Shown here in pieces: positions 1 through 7,738 of a DNA stretch of 35,432 nt. The stretch is from contig JAFAVH010000261.1 of assembly GCA_019242655.1 (NCBI GenBank), positions 1-35,432 on the forward strand, in the 5' to 3' direction. Position 1 is the stretch's first letter, and each line of letters starts with the position of its first letter. The position numbers were made by a program, and so were the translations under genes. The DNA is from Methylobacteriaceae bacterium. Its GTDB lineage: Bacteria > Pseudomonadota > Alphaproteobacteria > Rhizobiales > Beijerinckiaceae. The notes beneath the pieces are model-generated. The model was not told the origin of the DNA. It did not search any database and worked only from the letters and a program-made list of their open reading frames with translations.

Positions 1-732
1 GACCGTCGCATACGGCGTGAACGGTACCGTATCTTTCGGCACGCTTTTGACTTCCACGCCCGTCGGATTGTTCTGTCCCGTCACGTGCAGCGCCCACACA
101 TGCAGCGCGACGACCCCGACAATCATGAACGGCAGGAGATAATGCAGCGCGTAGAAGCGGTTCAGCGTCGGATTATCGACGGAATAGCCGCCCCACAGCC
201 AAATCGTGATCGAATCGCCGATAAAAGGGATCGCCGAAAACAGGCTGGTGATGACCTTGGCTCCCCAGAACGACATCTGTCCCCAAGGAAGCACGTAGCC
301 CATAAAGGCCGTTGCCATCATCAGAAGGAATATGATGACGCCAAGCAACCAGAGCACTTCGCGCGGCGCCTTGTAGGAGCCGTAATAAAGGCCGCGGAAA
401 ATGTGGATATATACCGCGACAAAGAACATCGAGGCGCCGTTCGAATGCGCGTAGCGCAACAGCCAGCCGAAATTGACGTCGCGCATGATCTTTTCGACAG
501 AATCGAAAGCCATCGTGACTTCGGGCGTATAATGCATCGCCAACACGACGCCGGTGACGATTTGCGCAACGAGCATGAACGAGGCGATGCCGCCGAACGT
601 CCACCAGTAATTCAGGTTTTTCGGCGTGGGGTAGGCAATGAACGAGGAATGCACGAGCCCCATAATCGGTAGGCGGCTCTCGAACCAACGGGCGAGCGCG
701 CTTTTGGGAACGTAGGTCGAATGTCCGGTCAT
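1..732 (-). CDS. petB: Cytochrome b of ubiquinol-cytochrome c reductase, N-terminal part (3' end runs off the window)
   Basis: Own minus-strand translation from ATG at 732: [71 protein letters not shown]...; typical cytochrome b; directly downstream of the Rieske gene. Confidence 0.95.
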   Translation of the reverse strand, partial: MTGHSTYVPKSALARWFESRLPIMGLVHSSFIAYPTPKNLNYWWTFGGIASFMLVAQIVTGVVLAMHYTPEVTMAFDSVEKIMRDVNFGWLLRYAHSNGASMFFVAVYIHIFRGLYYGSYKAPREVLWLLGVIIFLLMMATAFMGYVLPWGQMSFWGAKVITSLFSAIPFIGDSITIWLWGGYSVDNPTLNRFYALHYLLPFMIVGVVALHVWALHVTGQNNPTGVEVKSVPKDTVPFTPYATV

Positions 733-761
733 CAATTCGTCTCGTTAAGCGCGGCGTGCAA

Positions 762-1316
762 TCAACCGATCAGGATTTTCGTATCGCCGGTGAACTTGTA
801 AGTCGGCACATCGAGGTTACGCGGCGCCGGCCCCTGCCGGATGCGCCCCGACGTGTCGTAGATCGAGCCGTGGCAGGGACAGAACCATCCGTCATACGGG
901 CCCTGATGGCCGAGCGGAACGCAGCCAAGATGGGTGCAGACGCCGACAACGATGAGCCATTCCGGCTTCTTGACGCGGGACTGGTCCGTCGCCGGATCAG
1001 GCAGCTGGGACAAAGGTGTGTCCTGAGCCTCTTTGATCTCTTTCTCCGTGCGATGGCGGACAAAAACCGGATTGCCGCGCCACTTCACGGTGACGATCTG
1101 GCCTTCGGCGATGCCGGATAAATCGACCTCGGTCGAGGCGAGCGCGAGGGTCGACGCGTCCGGGCTCATCTGGCTGATCAGCGGCCATATCGCTGCGCCG
1201 GTCGCAACCGCCGCGGCGGCACCGGTCGCGATGTAGAGGAAGTCTCTGCGAGTCGGCTCGGGGCCAGTGGCGCCTACCGCCAGTGAAGTTCCCGCAACTG
1301 TATCCGTCACAGCCAT
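762..1316 (-). CDS. petA: Ubiquinol-cytochrome c reductase Rieske iron-sulfur subunit
   Basis: CTHLGCVP and CPCHGSIYD Rieske cluster motifs; TRRDFLY twin-arginine N-terminus. Confidence 0.97.
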   Translation of the reverse strand: MAVTDTVAGTSLAVGATGPEPTRRDFLYIATGAAAAVATGAAIWPLISQMSPDASTLALASTEVDLSGIAEGQIVTVKWRGNPVFVRHRTEKEIKEAQDTPLSQLPDPATDQSRVKKPEWLIVVGVCTHLGCVPLGHQGPYDGWFCPCHGSIYDTSGRIRQGPAPRNLDVPTYKFTGDTKILIG

Positions 1317-1567
1317 CCCCTGAACCGCTTCTGCTTTTCAACGCGCGACGGCGTCCAAAGCTACTTCTAGGCAGCAGCATGGGCGCAGACAATGCGACCC
1401 GACGCCACTTGGCGACCGGACGCCCGCGCCGCGCCGGTCCTCCGGAAAGCTACCTAGGGCGGAGCTTTTACTGGCAAGATTCAAATCTGTTGTCCATAGC
1501 CGCGCGGCGGCGCTCGGAGGAGGCTTTCCGGCTTTCAAAACCGCTCCGGTCCCGCTAACAGCGCGCC

Positions 1568-2050
1568 ATGGCTGCGACGTTGACCCTCGCCCTTTTCGAG
1601 CCCGACATCCCGCAAAATACCGGGACGATGCTGCGGATGTGCGCCTGCCTCGGGCTCGATGCGGCACTGATCGAGCCCGCGGCTTTTTCCGTGTCCGATC
1701 CGCGCTTCCGGCGGGCGGCGATGGATTATCTCGATCGTGTGAGCCTGATGCGTCACGCCTCGTGGCGGGCCTTCCTCGCCTGGCGGGCACAGAACGCGGC
1801 GCGCATGATTCTGCTCACCACGCGTGCGGCGCGCGCCTATACCGATTTCGCCTACGCGCACGGCGACATCCTCCTGGTCGGGCGCGAGTCGGCCGGAGTG
1901 CCGGAAGACGTGCATGCGGCTGCCGATGCAAGCGTGCTCGTACCGATGCAGCCGGGTTTGCGCTCGCTCAATGTCGCCGTCGCCGCCGCGATGGTCGTCG
2001 GGGAGGCCTTGCGGCAAATTCGCTCGACATCACCGGGCCCTTCACATTGA
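1568..2050 (+). CDS. trmL: tRNA (cytidine(34)-2'-O)-methyltransferase (SPOUT family)
   Basis: [37 protein letters not shown], and [22 protein letters not shown] motifs. Confidence 0.92.
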   Translation: MAATLTLALFEPDIPQNTGTMLRMCACLGLDAALIEPAAFSVSDPRFRRAAMDYLDRVSLMRHASWRAFLAWRAQNAARMILLTTRAARAYTDFAYAHGDILLVGRESAGVPEDVHAAADASVLVPMQPGLRSLNVAVAAAMVVGEALRQIRSTSPGPSH

Positions 2051-2955
2051 GTACGATTCTTAAGACACGTCAGCAGACCGCCCGCGCCTGGTTCGAGGCG
2101 CTGCAGCAGCGCATCATCGCGGCGCTGGAGGCGATCGAAGCGGAGGCACCGGGCCCCTACCCTGATACGGCCGCGACGCCAGGTCGGTTTCAGAAGAAGA
2201 CCTGGGAGCGCACCGACCACGGCAGCGCGCCTGGCGGCGGCGGCACGATGGCTAGCCTTGCGGGGCGTGTGTTCGAGAAGGCCGGCGTCCACACATCGAG
2301 CGTGTTCGGAACGTTCGCGCCGGAATTTGCCGCGCAGATTCCCGGCGCCGACAAGGATCCCCGCTTCTGGGCCTCGGGAATATCGCTGATCATTCATCCC
2401 TGGAACCCGCATGTGCCGACGGTGCACATGAACACGCGCTTCGTCTCAACGACCAAAGCCTGGCTCGGCGGCGGCGCCGATCTGACGCCGGTCTTGAATG
2501 CGCGGCGCCGGCAAGACGATCCCGATGCAATCGCGTTTCACGCGGCGATGCGCGGCGCGTGCGAGCGTCACGCAGGCGTGGCCGATTACGCGCGCTACAA
2601 GCAATGGTGCGACGAGTATTTCTTTCTGAAGCATCGCAACGAGCCGCGCGGCGTTGGCGGCATTTTCTTCGACTATCTGAACAGCGCCGGCGATGCCGAG
2701 AACAAAAATTGGGACGCGGATTTTGCGTTCACGCGCGAGGTTGGCGAAGCTTTGCTCGACATTTACCCAAAGATCGTCCGCGCGAACTGGTCGAAGCCGT
2801 GGACCGAAGCCGAACGCGAGGAGCAGCAGGTTCGACGTGGCCGATATGTCGAGTTCAATCTCCTCTACGACCGCGGCACGATTTTTGGGTTGAAAACCGG
2901 CGGCAATGTCGAGTCGATTCTCTCCTCGTTGCCGCCGAGCGTGCGCTGGCCCTAA
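2047..2955 (+). CDS. hemF: Oxygen-dependent coproporphyrinogen III oxidase
   Basis: [72 protein letters not shown]. Probable TTG start at 2047 overlapping the trmL stop (TTGA); the longer 1639 ORF start is not needed. Confidence 0.94.
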   Translation: MSTILKTRQQTARAWFEALQQRIIAALEAIEAEAPGPYPDTAATPGRFQKKTWERTDHGSAPGGGGTMASLAGRVFEKAGVHTSSVFGTFAPEFAAQIPGADKDPRFWASGISLIIHPWNPHVPTVHMNTRFVSTTKAWLGGGADLTPVLNARRRQDDPDAIAFHAAMRGACERHAGVADYARYKQWCDEYFFLKHRNEPRGVGGIFFDYLNSAGDAENKNWDADFAFTREVGEALLDIYPKIVRANWSKPWTEAEREEQQVRRGRYVEFNLLYDRGTIFGLKTGGNVESILSSLPPSVRWP

Positions 2956-2961
2956 AACGCA

Positions 2962-2991
2962 AACGCTCCCGTGCGAAAACACGGGAGCGTT
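2962..2991. terminator. Perfect 12-bp stem hairpin between convergent genes (probable bidirectional terminator)
   Basis: AACGCTCCCGTG-cgaaaa-CACGGGAGCGTT; minus-strand 3' flank TGCGTTTTAG is T-rich. Confidence 0.7.
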
Positions 2992-3005
2992 AATGTCAGT
3001 TCAAA

Positions 3006-3083
3006 TCAGCGGCTGAACAGCGCCAACAGAATGATGATCGGGATTGGCACGCCGAGGAGCCAGAGCAGAATTCCGCGTCCCAT
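3006..3083 (-). CDS. 25-aa hydrophobic single-TM microprotein
   Basis: MGRGILLWLLGVPIPIIILLALFSR*; preceded by AAGGAG Shine-Dalgarno; follows the 281-aa membrane protein gene on the same strand. Confidence 0.65.
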   Translation of the reverse strand: MGRGILLWLLGVPIPIIILLALFSR

Positions 3084-3108
3084 CTTTTTCTCCTTCTTCT
3101 TTTCGAGT

Positions 3109-3954
3109 TCAGCGCCAGCGGAACATGTCGCTGGCGTCGATGCCTTCGTCGCGATGGCGTCCGCCGAGCGCCGCCGCGGTCCAGGCCGCCGCCGCGCCGA
3201 TCGCCAGCGAGACAGCCGCGAGGAACGCCACCATGACGCCCGAACGCCGGGCCTGATTTGCGTTATCGCGAACCTGCTGCACGGCGCGGCTGACGCGCGG
3301 TTCCGCATCGGCCTGCGAGATGCCGCTATGGGCCTGGGTGACGCGGGTGAGATAGAGCGCGTCCTCCTGAGTTAAGTTCACGCCGGTGGCGTAAGCTGCA
3401 AGCACGCTGGCAACTTCCCTGTGCAGCGGCTCGTCATAGCCCGCCGGGTTCACTCTGTCGGTCCGCAGCATCACGTCGGCGGCGTAGCGCGCCGGATCGG
3501 CCTTGCCGGCGATCGGATTGCGATCGCCGCCGCTGTTGACGGCATGGGCGACGTCTTTCGCCGTCATCGTGATGATCCAGGTGCCGAGAAGCGCTGCGAT
3601 CGCCCAGACGACGAGACCGTGGGCCGAGTCGCGCACATCGGATTCATGCTCCGTGGCATCGCCGACGCGATGGCGAAGGCGCCCGGCAAAATAACCGCCG
3701 ATCGCGAATGCCGACACGGCCACCCAGATTTCCCAAATGCCGATCACCCACGTGGCGACGCGGCCGGAGAAGCCGGAACCGGGATAAGGTGAGGTCAAGG
3801 TCAGCCCGATCGCCGAGCCGAACGTCGTCAACAAAACGAAGATCGCGCAGGCGATAAGTGCGCCGGCGATGACCGCACACCAATCGACGTAGCACTGGCC
3901 GAGCCATTCTCCCGCGACGGCGGGGCGCGAGCGGATACCGCTAATGTCAGACAT
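3109..3954 (-). CDS. Multi-TM membrane protein of unknown function
   Basis: 281 aa; N-terminal GALIACAIFVLLTTFGSAIGLTL and C-terminal VMVAFLAAVSLAIGAAAAWTAAALGG TM segments; similar proteins in Rhizobiales are, from memory, often labelled 'PhnA-like'. Confidence 0.8.
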   Translation of the reverse strand: MSDISGIRSRPAVAGEWLGQCYVDWCAVIAGALIACAIFVLLTTFGSAIGLTLTSPYPGSGFSGRVATWVIGIWEIWVAVSAFAIGGYFAGRLRHRVGDATEHESDVRDSAHGLVVWAIAALLGTWIITMTAKDVAHAVNSGGDRNPIAGKADPARYAADVMLRTDRVNPAGYDEPLHREVASVLAAYATGVNLTQEDALYLTRVTQAHSGISQADAEPRVSRAVQQVRDNANQARRSGVMVAFLAAVSLAIGAAAAWTAAALGGRHRDEGIDASDMFRWR

Positions 3955-3984
3955 GTGTTCCTCCTTGCTTTCTGTTGGAGGTTT

Positions 3985-4059
3985 TCAGCGCAGGCCGAGG
4001 AACGACAGAATGGCCAGGATGATGACGACGAGTCCGACGAGATAGATAATGCCACCCAC
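3985..4059 (-). CDS. 24-aa single-TM microprotein (GTG start)
   Basis: GTG-initiated MGGIIYLVGLVVIILAILSFLGLR*; strong SD (AAAGGAGA) a few nt upstream; first gene of the minus-strand cluster. Not in the supplied ORF track because of its size. Confidence 0.6.
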   Translation of the reverse strand: MGGIIYLVGLVVIILAILSFLGLR

Positions 4060-4112
4060 GGGTATTCTCCTTTATCGCGCCGGCGCAGCCGGCTCGTGAC
4101 CTTCGCCCCCCT

Positions 4113-4137
4113 AACTCAGCCCAGTGGCGCAGGTTCC
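4113..4137 (-). promoter_or_regulatory. Candidate ECF15/EcfG-type general stress response promoter
   Basis: Minus strand GGAAC (4137-4133) - N16 - AGTT (4116-4113), about 55 nt upstream of the GTG start at 4059; consensus recalled as GGAAC-N16/17-CGTT. Confidence 0.4.
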
Positions 4138-4295
4138 GCTTCGCGCGGAAAGACTACTGATCTTCCACATTATTCTGCGAAGCAACGCGACATCGTCGCG
4201 TATTCTTGACGTTACTTGAGTTGGACGGATGCCGCGCCACTGCATAGGCGTGCGTCATCGCGCTCGCCGCATCATGCGCGAGTCTTGGCAAGAGG

Positions 4296-4355
4296 ACACG
4301 GGCGCCGGGCGGCCGCATCTAAAACTAAAAACACCGGTCACCCGGCGCCACGTGT
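4296..4355. repeat. Long inverted repeat/hairpin
   Basis: ACACG-GGCGCCGGG (4296-4309) pairs with CCCGGCGCC-a-CGTGT (4341-4355); 14 bp with one bulged A and a 31-nt loop. Confidence 0.6.
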
Positions 4356-4448
4356 ACGGCGATTTCTGTCCCTTGCTTCCCGCATCTTCGCGGACTTCGG
4401 TGCTGCCACCTAAATCCGCTTAAGCGATCTGAGCCGCGGACCGGTCCA

Positions 4449-4496
4449 GAGCACGGCCAGCAAAAGTGGAAGCCGGTTTTGCGTCCGGCCGTGCTC
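4449..4496. repeat. Rhizobiales-type palindromic intergenic element, copy 1
   Basis: GAGCACGGCC-A-GCAAAA-GTGGAAGCCGG-TTTTGC-GTCC-GGCCGTGCTC. Confidence 0.7.
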
Positions 4497-4510
4497 TCAC
4501 GAATAGAATG

Positions 4511-4559
4511 GCGCGTGATCTCATCGGCGAACCGGTTCCCACTTCGCCGGATCACGCGC
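4511..4559. repeat. Rhizobiales-type palindromic intergenic element, copy 2 (inverted relative to copy 1)
   Basis: Reverse complement reads GCGCGTGATC-CGGCGAA-GTGGGAACCGG-TTCGCCG-ATGA-GATCACGCGC; same architecture as copy 1. Confidence 0.7.
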
Positions 4560-4587
4560 TGTGCCGGACGGGCGGGTTACTCCGCGT

Positions 4588-4609
4588 CCGTGCGTCTTCC
4601 GACGCACGG
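4588..4609. repeat. Perfect 9-bp stem / TTCC tetraloop hairpin
   Basis: CCGTGCGTC-TTCC-GACGCACGG. Confidence 0.6.
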
Positions 4610-4839
4610 CCACCGGTTTGCAAGAGCCTCCCGAGACGCGGGATCAGGTTCACCCCGCGCCGCAGGCGCCGCGCCCCACGCGCACTTCGGAACCACTTCC
4701 GGAAGCGCCCTCGTGTGGGCGGGGATGCCAGAAGCTTACGGGCGCGCGGACAGACGGGGATAAGTTTGCGAAATTTTTTCTGAGGCCGCCGCAGCGGCAG
4801 CGAGTCGATCCCTGCGGCGCAATCGCACCGGCGAATCGA

Positions 4840-5049
4840 TCAGTCTTTCCCAACCATCACGTCGGTCGCCTTGATGATGGCGTAAGCGCTGTCGCCGGCC
4901 TTCAGATCGAGCTCGTCCACCGCCTCGTTGGTGATCGACGCCGTGACGACGGCGCCGTTGCCGACGTCGATGCGTACGTGCGACGTGGTCGCGCCCTTCT
5001 TCACATCGGTGATCTTGCCTTTGAGCCGGTTGCGTGCGCTGATTTTCAT
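4840..5049 (-). CDS. Molybdopterin/molybdate-binding protein, TOBE/Mop domain
   Basis: 69 aa: MKISARNRLKGKITDVKKGATTSHVRIDVGNGAVVTASITNEAVDELDLKAGDSAYAIIKATDVMVGKD; classic stand-alone Mop domain. Confidence 0.92.
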   Translation of the reverse strand: MKISARNRLKGKITDVKKGATTSHVRIDVGNGAVVTASITNEAVDELDLKAGDSAYAIIKATDVMVGKD

Positions 5050-5086
5050 CTCGAGGTCTCCTGACGCGATGCGGGCAGAATAGTCG

Positions 5087-5578
5087 ATGGTTCGCCTGAA
5101 CGAAATCCGCCCCGGTGAAGTCGCCGTCGAGGCGCCGGAGCCTCGCGATGCCGGCTTGGTCTTCGTCGGCCGCATCCACACGCCGTGGAGCGACCGCATG
5201 CTGTGTCCCCGGCAGGGCCGCCTCGATGGTCCGGTGTGCCGCATCGAAGTGTTCGAGCCGTGGGCCGCCGCACTCGATGGGCTCGCGCAATACGAAAAGG
5301 TCGAGGTGCTCTACTGGCTCGATCGCTCGCGCCGCGATCTCGTGCGCCAAAGTCCGAAGAACGATGGCACGACGCGCGGCACGTTTTCGCTGCGCTCGCC
5401 GGCGCGGCCGAATCCGATCGGCACATCGCTTGTTGCGTTAGTTTCAATCGAGCGCAACGAGGTGCTGGTGCGCGGACTCGATTGTCTCGATGGAACGCCG
5501 CTCATCGATTTGAAGCCCGATCGTTGCGCCTTCACACCGCTGGCGCCACCGCAGCAAGGCGATTTCGAGAGGGGTTAG
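5087..5578 (+). CDS. trmO: TsaA/TrmO-family tRNA N6-methyltransferase
   Basis: VGRIHTPW, RGTFSLRSPARPNPIGTSLV, GLDCLDGTPLIDLKPD. Confidence 0.85.
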   Translation: MVRLNEIRPGEVAVEAPEPRDAGLVFVGRIHTPWSDRMLCPRQGRLDGPVCRIEVFEPWAAALDGLAQYEKVEVLYWLDRSRRDLVRQSPKNDGTTRGTFSLRSPARPNPIGTSLVALVSIERNEVLVRGLDCLDGTPLIDLKPDRCAFTPLAPPQQGDFERG

Positions 5579-6462
5579 ACGCTTTTCGTTTGTGACAACA
5601 CGCGCCCCATCACCGCGTCGAGCTTCCGCAAAACCTCCGGATCGCGCGCGTCGGGCGCGGTGATAACAGCGTTATCGAGCGCGCGATCGGAGCCGCGCGG
5701 GCAAGCTTCGTGCTCGGCAGGGAAATCCGTCAGGAGCCGCGTCAGGAGCTGCGCAACCTTGCGCGCATTGTCGTGCACGACCTTGATTACCGACGCAACA
5801 TCGACCGCATCGTGGTCGGGATGCCAGCAATCGAAATCCGTCACCATGGCGATCGTCGCGTACGAGATTTCGGCTTCGCGCGCGAGCTTGGCTTCCGGCA
5901 TCGCCGTCATGCCGATCACGTCGTAATCGGCGTGCTTGTAGGTGAGCGATTCCGCATAAGACGAGAATTGCGGCCCCTCGATGCAGACATACGTGCCGCG
6001 ATCGACAAAATCGATTTTTTCGGCACGCGCGGCGTCGCGAATGCGTTCGCGCAAACGCGGCGCGATCGGGTGCGCCATCGACACATGCGCGACGCAGCCG
6101 TTGCCGAAGAAGGACGAGGCGCGCGCGAACGTGCGGTCGACGAGTTGATCGACGAGCACGAACAAACCCGGCTGCAGCTCGGGCTTGAACGAGCCGCAGG
6201 CTGAAACCGAGACGATGTCGGTCACCCCGGCGCGCTTCAGCGCGTCGATATTGGCGCGATAGTTGATGCCGGACGGCGACAGTCGATGGCCGCGCCCGTG
6301 CCGCGGCAGGAATACAGCTTCGGTTTTGCCGATGCGGCCGAAGCGCAGCGCATCCGATGGCTCGCCCCAGGGCGTCCCGATTTTCTCTTCACGCATGTCT
6401 GCAAGCCCGGGCAGATCGTAGACACCCGATCCGCCGATAATGCCGACGATGGCTTTGGTCAT
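5575..6462 (-). CDS. mtnP: S-methyl-5'-thioadenosine phosphorylase
   Basis: IGIIGGSGVYDLPGL, LPRHGRGHRLSPSGINYRANIDALKRAGV, IEGPQFSSYAES, DVIGMTAMPEAKLAREAEISYATIAMVTDFDCW. Confidence 0.95.
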   Translation of the reverse strand: MTKAIVGIIGGSGVYDLPGLADMREEKIGTPWGEPSDALRFGRIGKTEAVFLPRHGRGHRLSPSGINYRANIDALKRAGVTDIVSVSACGSFKPELQPGLFVLVDQLVDRTFARASSFFGNGCVAHVSMAHPIAPRLRERIRDAARAEKIDFVDRGTYVCIEGPQFSSYAESLTYKHADYDVIGMTAMPEAKLAREAEISYATIAMVTDFDCWHPDHDAVDVASVIKVVHDNARKVAQLLTRLLTDFPAEHEACPRGSDRALDNAVITAPDARDPEVLRKLDAVMGRVLSQTKSV

Positions 6463-6585
6463 TTATTTGGATCCCCCGACGCGCGCGTCAGGACGAGGTA
6501 CTAGCACACGCGCGTCTCGCGCCCTCGTGATTTGCCGGGAGCGCGCCGTCTCCCTACTTTCCCGGCAACTTACCGGAGACAAGCC

Positions 6586-7551
6586 ATGCTGATTCTGCGA
6601 CGCAAGGGCTGGGAATTGCCCGAAAGCGCCGCCACGCCGGAGCGGTTCTTCCTCGACCGCCGGGCGATCCTCGGCGGCACCGCGGCGCTTGCCGGCGGCC
6701 TCATCGCGAACGCGGCGGGGCCCGCCCTTGCCCGCGCCGAAGCCGATCCTACCGCCGGCCTGTTCCCGGCAAAACGCAACGAGACCTTCAAGCTCGATCG
6801 CGACATCACGCCCGAAGACGTCAACGCCAACTACAACAATTTCTACGAATTCGGCTCGACGAAACGCATCGCGTCCGCTGCGGAAGCTTTGAAGACGCGG
6901 CCCTGGCGCATCAAGATCGATGGGCTGGTCGAGAAGGCGCAGGAAATCGACATCGACGATCTCCTGAAGAAAATGCCGATCGAGGAGCGGCTATATCGCC
7001 ATCGCTGCGTCGAAGCCTGGGGCATGGCCGTCCCGTGGACCGGCTTCCCGCTGAAATCGCTCGTCGAATTTGCCAAGCCCGCCTCCGCCGCGAAATACGT
7101 GCGGATGGAAACGTTCATGGACAAAAGCGTCGGCCCCGGCTTCCGGCAGTTCTGGTATCCGTGGCCCTACATCGAAGGCGTGACGATGGCGGAAGCCAGC
7201 AACGATCTCGCCTTCATGGTCGTCGGCGCCTACGGCAAGCCGCTCGGCAAACCGTTCGGCGCACCGATCCGCCTCGCGCTGCCCTGGAAGTACGGTTTCA
7301 AGTCGATCAAATCGATCACGAAAATCAGCTTCGTCACCGAGCGCCCGGTCAGCTTCTGGGAGAAGCTGCAATCGAGCGAATACGGTTTTTGGGCGAACGT
7401 GAACCCGAACGTGCCGCATCCGCGCTGGAGCCAGGCGACGGAAGAAGTGCTCGGCAAGGGCAATCGCGTGCCGACGCTGATGTTCAACGGTTACGGCGAG
7501 TACGTCGCCGATCTGTACAAGGGGCTCGAAGGCGAGCGCCTCTACACATAA
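6586..7551 (+). CDS. msrP: Protein-methionine-sulfoxide reductase catalytic subunit (molybdoenzyme, Tat-exported)
   Basis: LDRRAILGGTAALAGG Tat signal; YRHRCVEAWGMAVPWTGFPL, PRWSQATEEVLG; likely start 6586. Confidence 0.93.
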   Translation: MLILRRKGWELPESAATPERFFLDRRAILGGTAALAGGLIANAAGPALARAEADPTAGLFPAKRNETFKLDRDITPEDVNANYNNFYEFGSTKRIASAAEALKTRPWRIKIDGLVEKAQEIDIDDLLKKMPIEERLYRHRCVEAWGMAVPWTGFPLKSLVEFAKPASAAKYVRMETFMDKSVGPGFRQFWYPWPYIEGVTMAEASNDLAFMVVGAYGKPLGKPFGAPIRLALPWKYGFKSIKSITKISFVTERPVSFWEKLQSSEYGFWANVNPNVPHPRWSQATEEVLGKGNRVPTLMFNGYGEYVADLYKGLEGERLYT

Positions 7552-7578
7552 AAAAGGGCCGGGCATCGCTGCCCGGCC
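7551..7578 (-). terminator. Rho-independent terminator for the minus-strand LysR gene; T-tract abuts the msrP stop codon
   Basis: Minus strand GGCCGGGCA-GCGA-TGCCCGGCC followed by CTTTTTTATG. Confidence 0.65.
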
Positions 7579-7738
7579 ATGACCTGGAGGCCCAGGCCTC
7601 CCGAAGGGAGATCCCGAAAGCGATGGTCGCGTGCCGGGGAGGCAAGCCGCGGCGCCAGCGGAATCGGTGTGATGTTGCGACTCGATACGGCGCGGCGCTA
7701 GCTAGGCTGCTGCATGCGCGCCATGCAGCCTGCGCAGT

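Noticed and set aside
4630-4660. GCGGGATCAGGTTCACCCC resembling a segment of RNase P RNA or a tRNA T-arm
   Set aside because: Only about 11 nt match; the conserved RNase P core (GAGGAAAGTCCGGGC, ACAGAA) and any tRNA cloverleaf are absent on both strands.
4560-4780. Possible 4.5S SRP RNA on the minus strand (GGTGAACCTGATCC...)
   Set aside because: The diagnostic apical motif (GGAAGGAAGCAGCC-like) is not present.
4561-5064. 167-aa ORF across the intergenic region and into mop
   Set aside because: Pro/Arg-rich, overlaps the palindromic DNA and runs antisense through the clear Mop gene; considered spurious.
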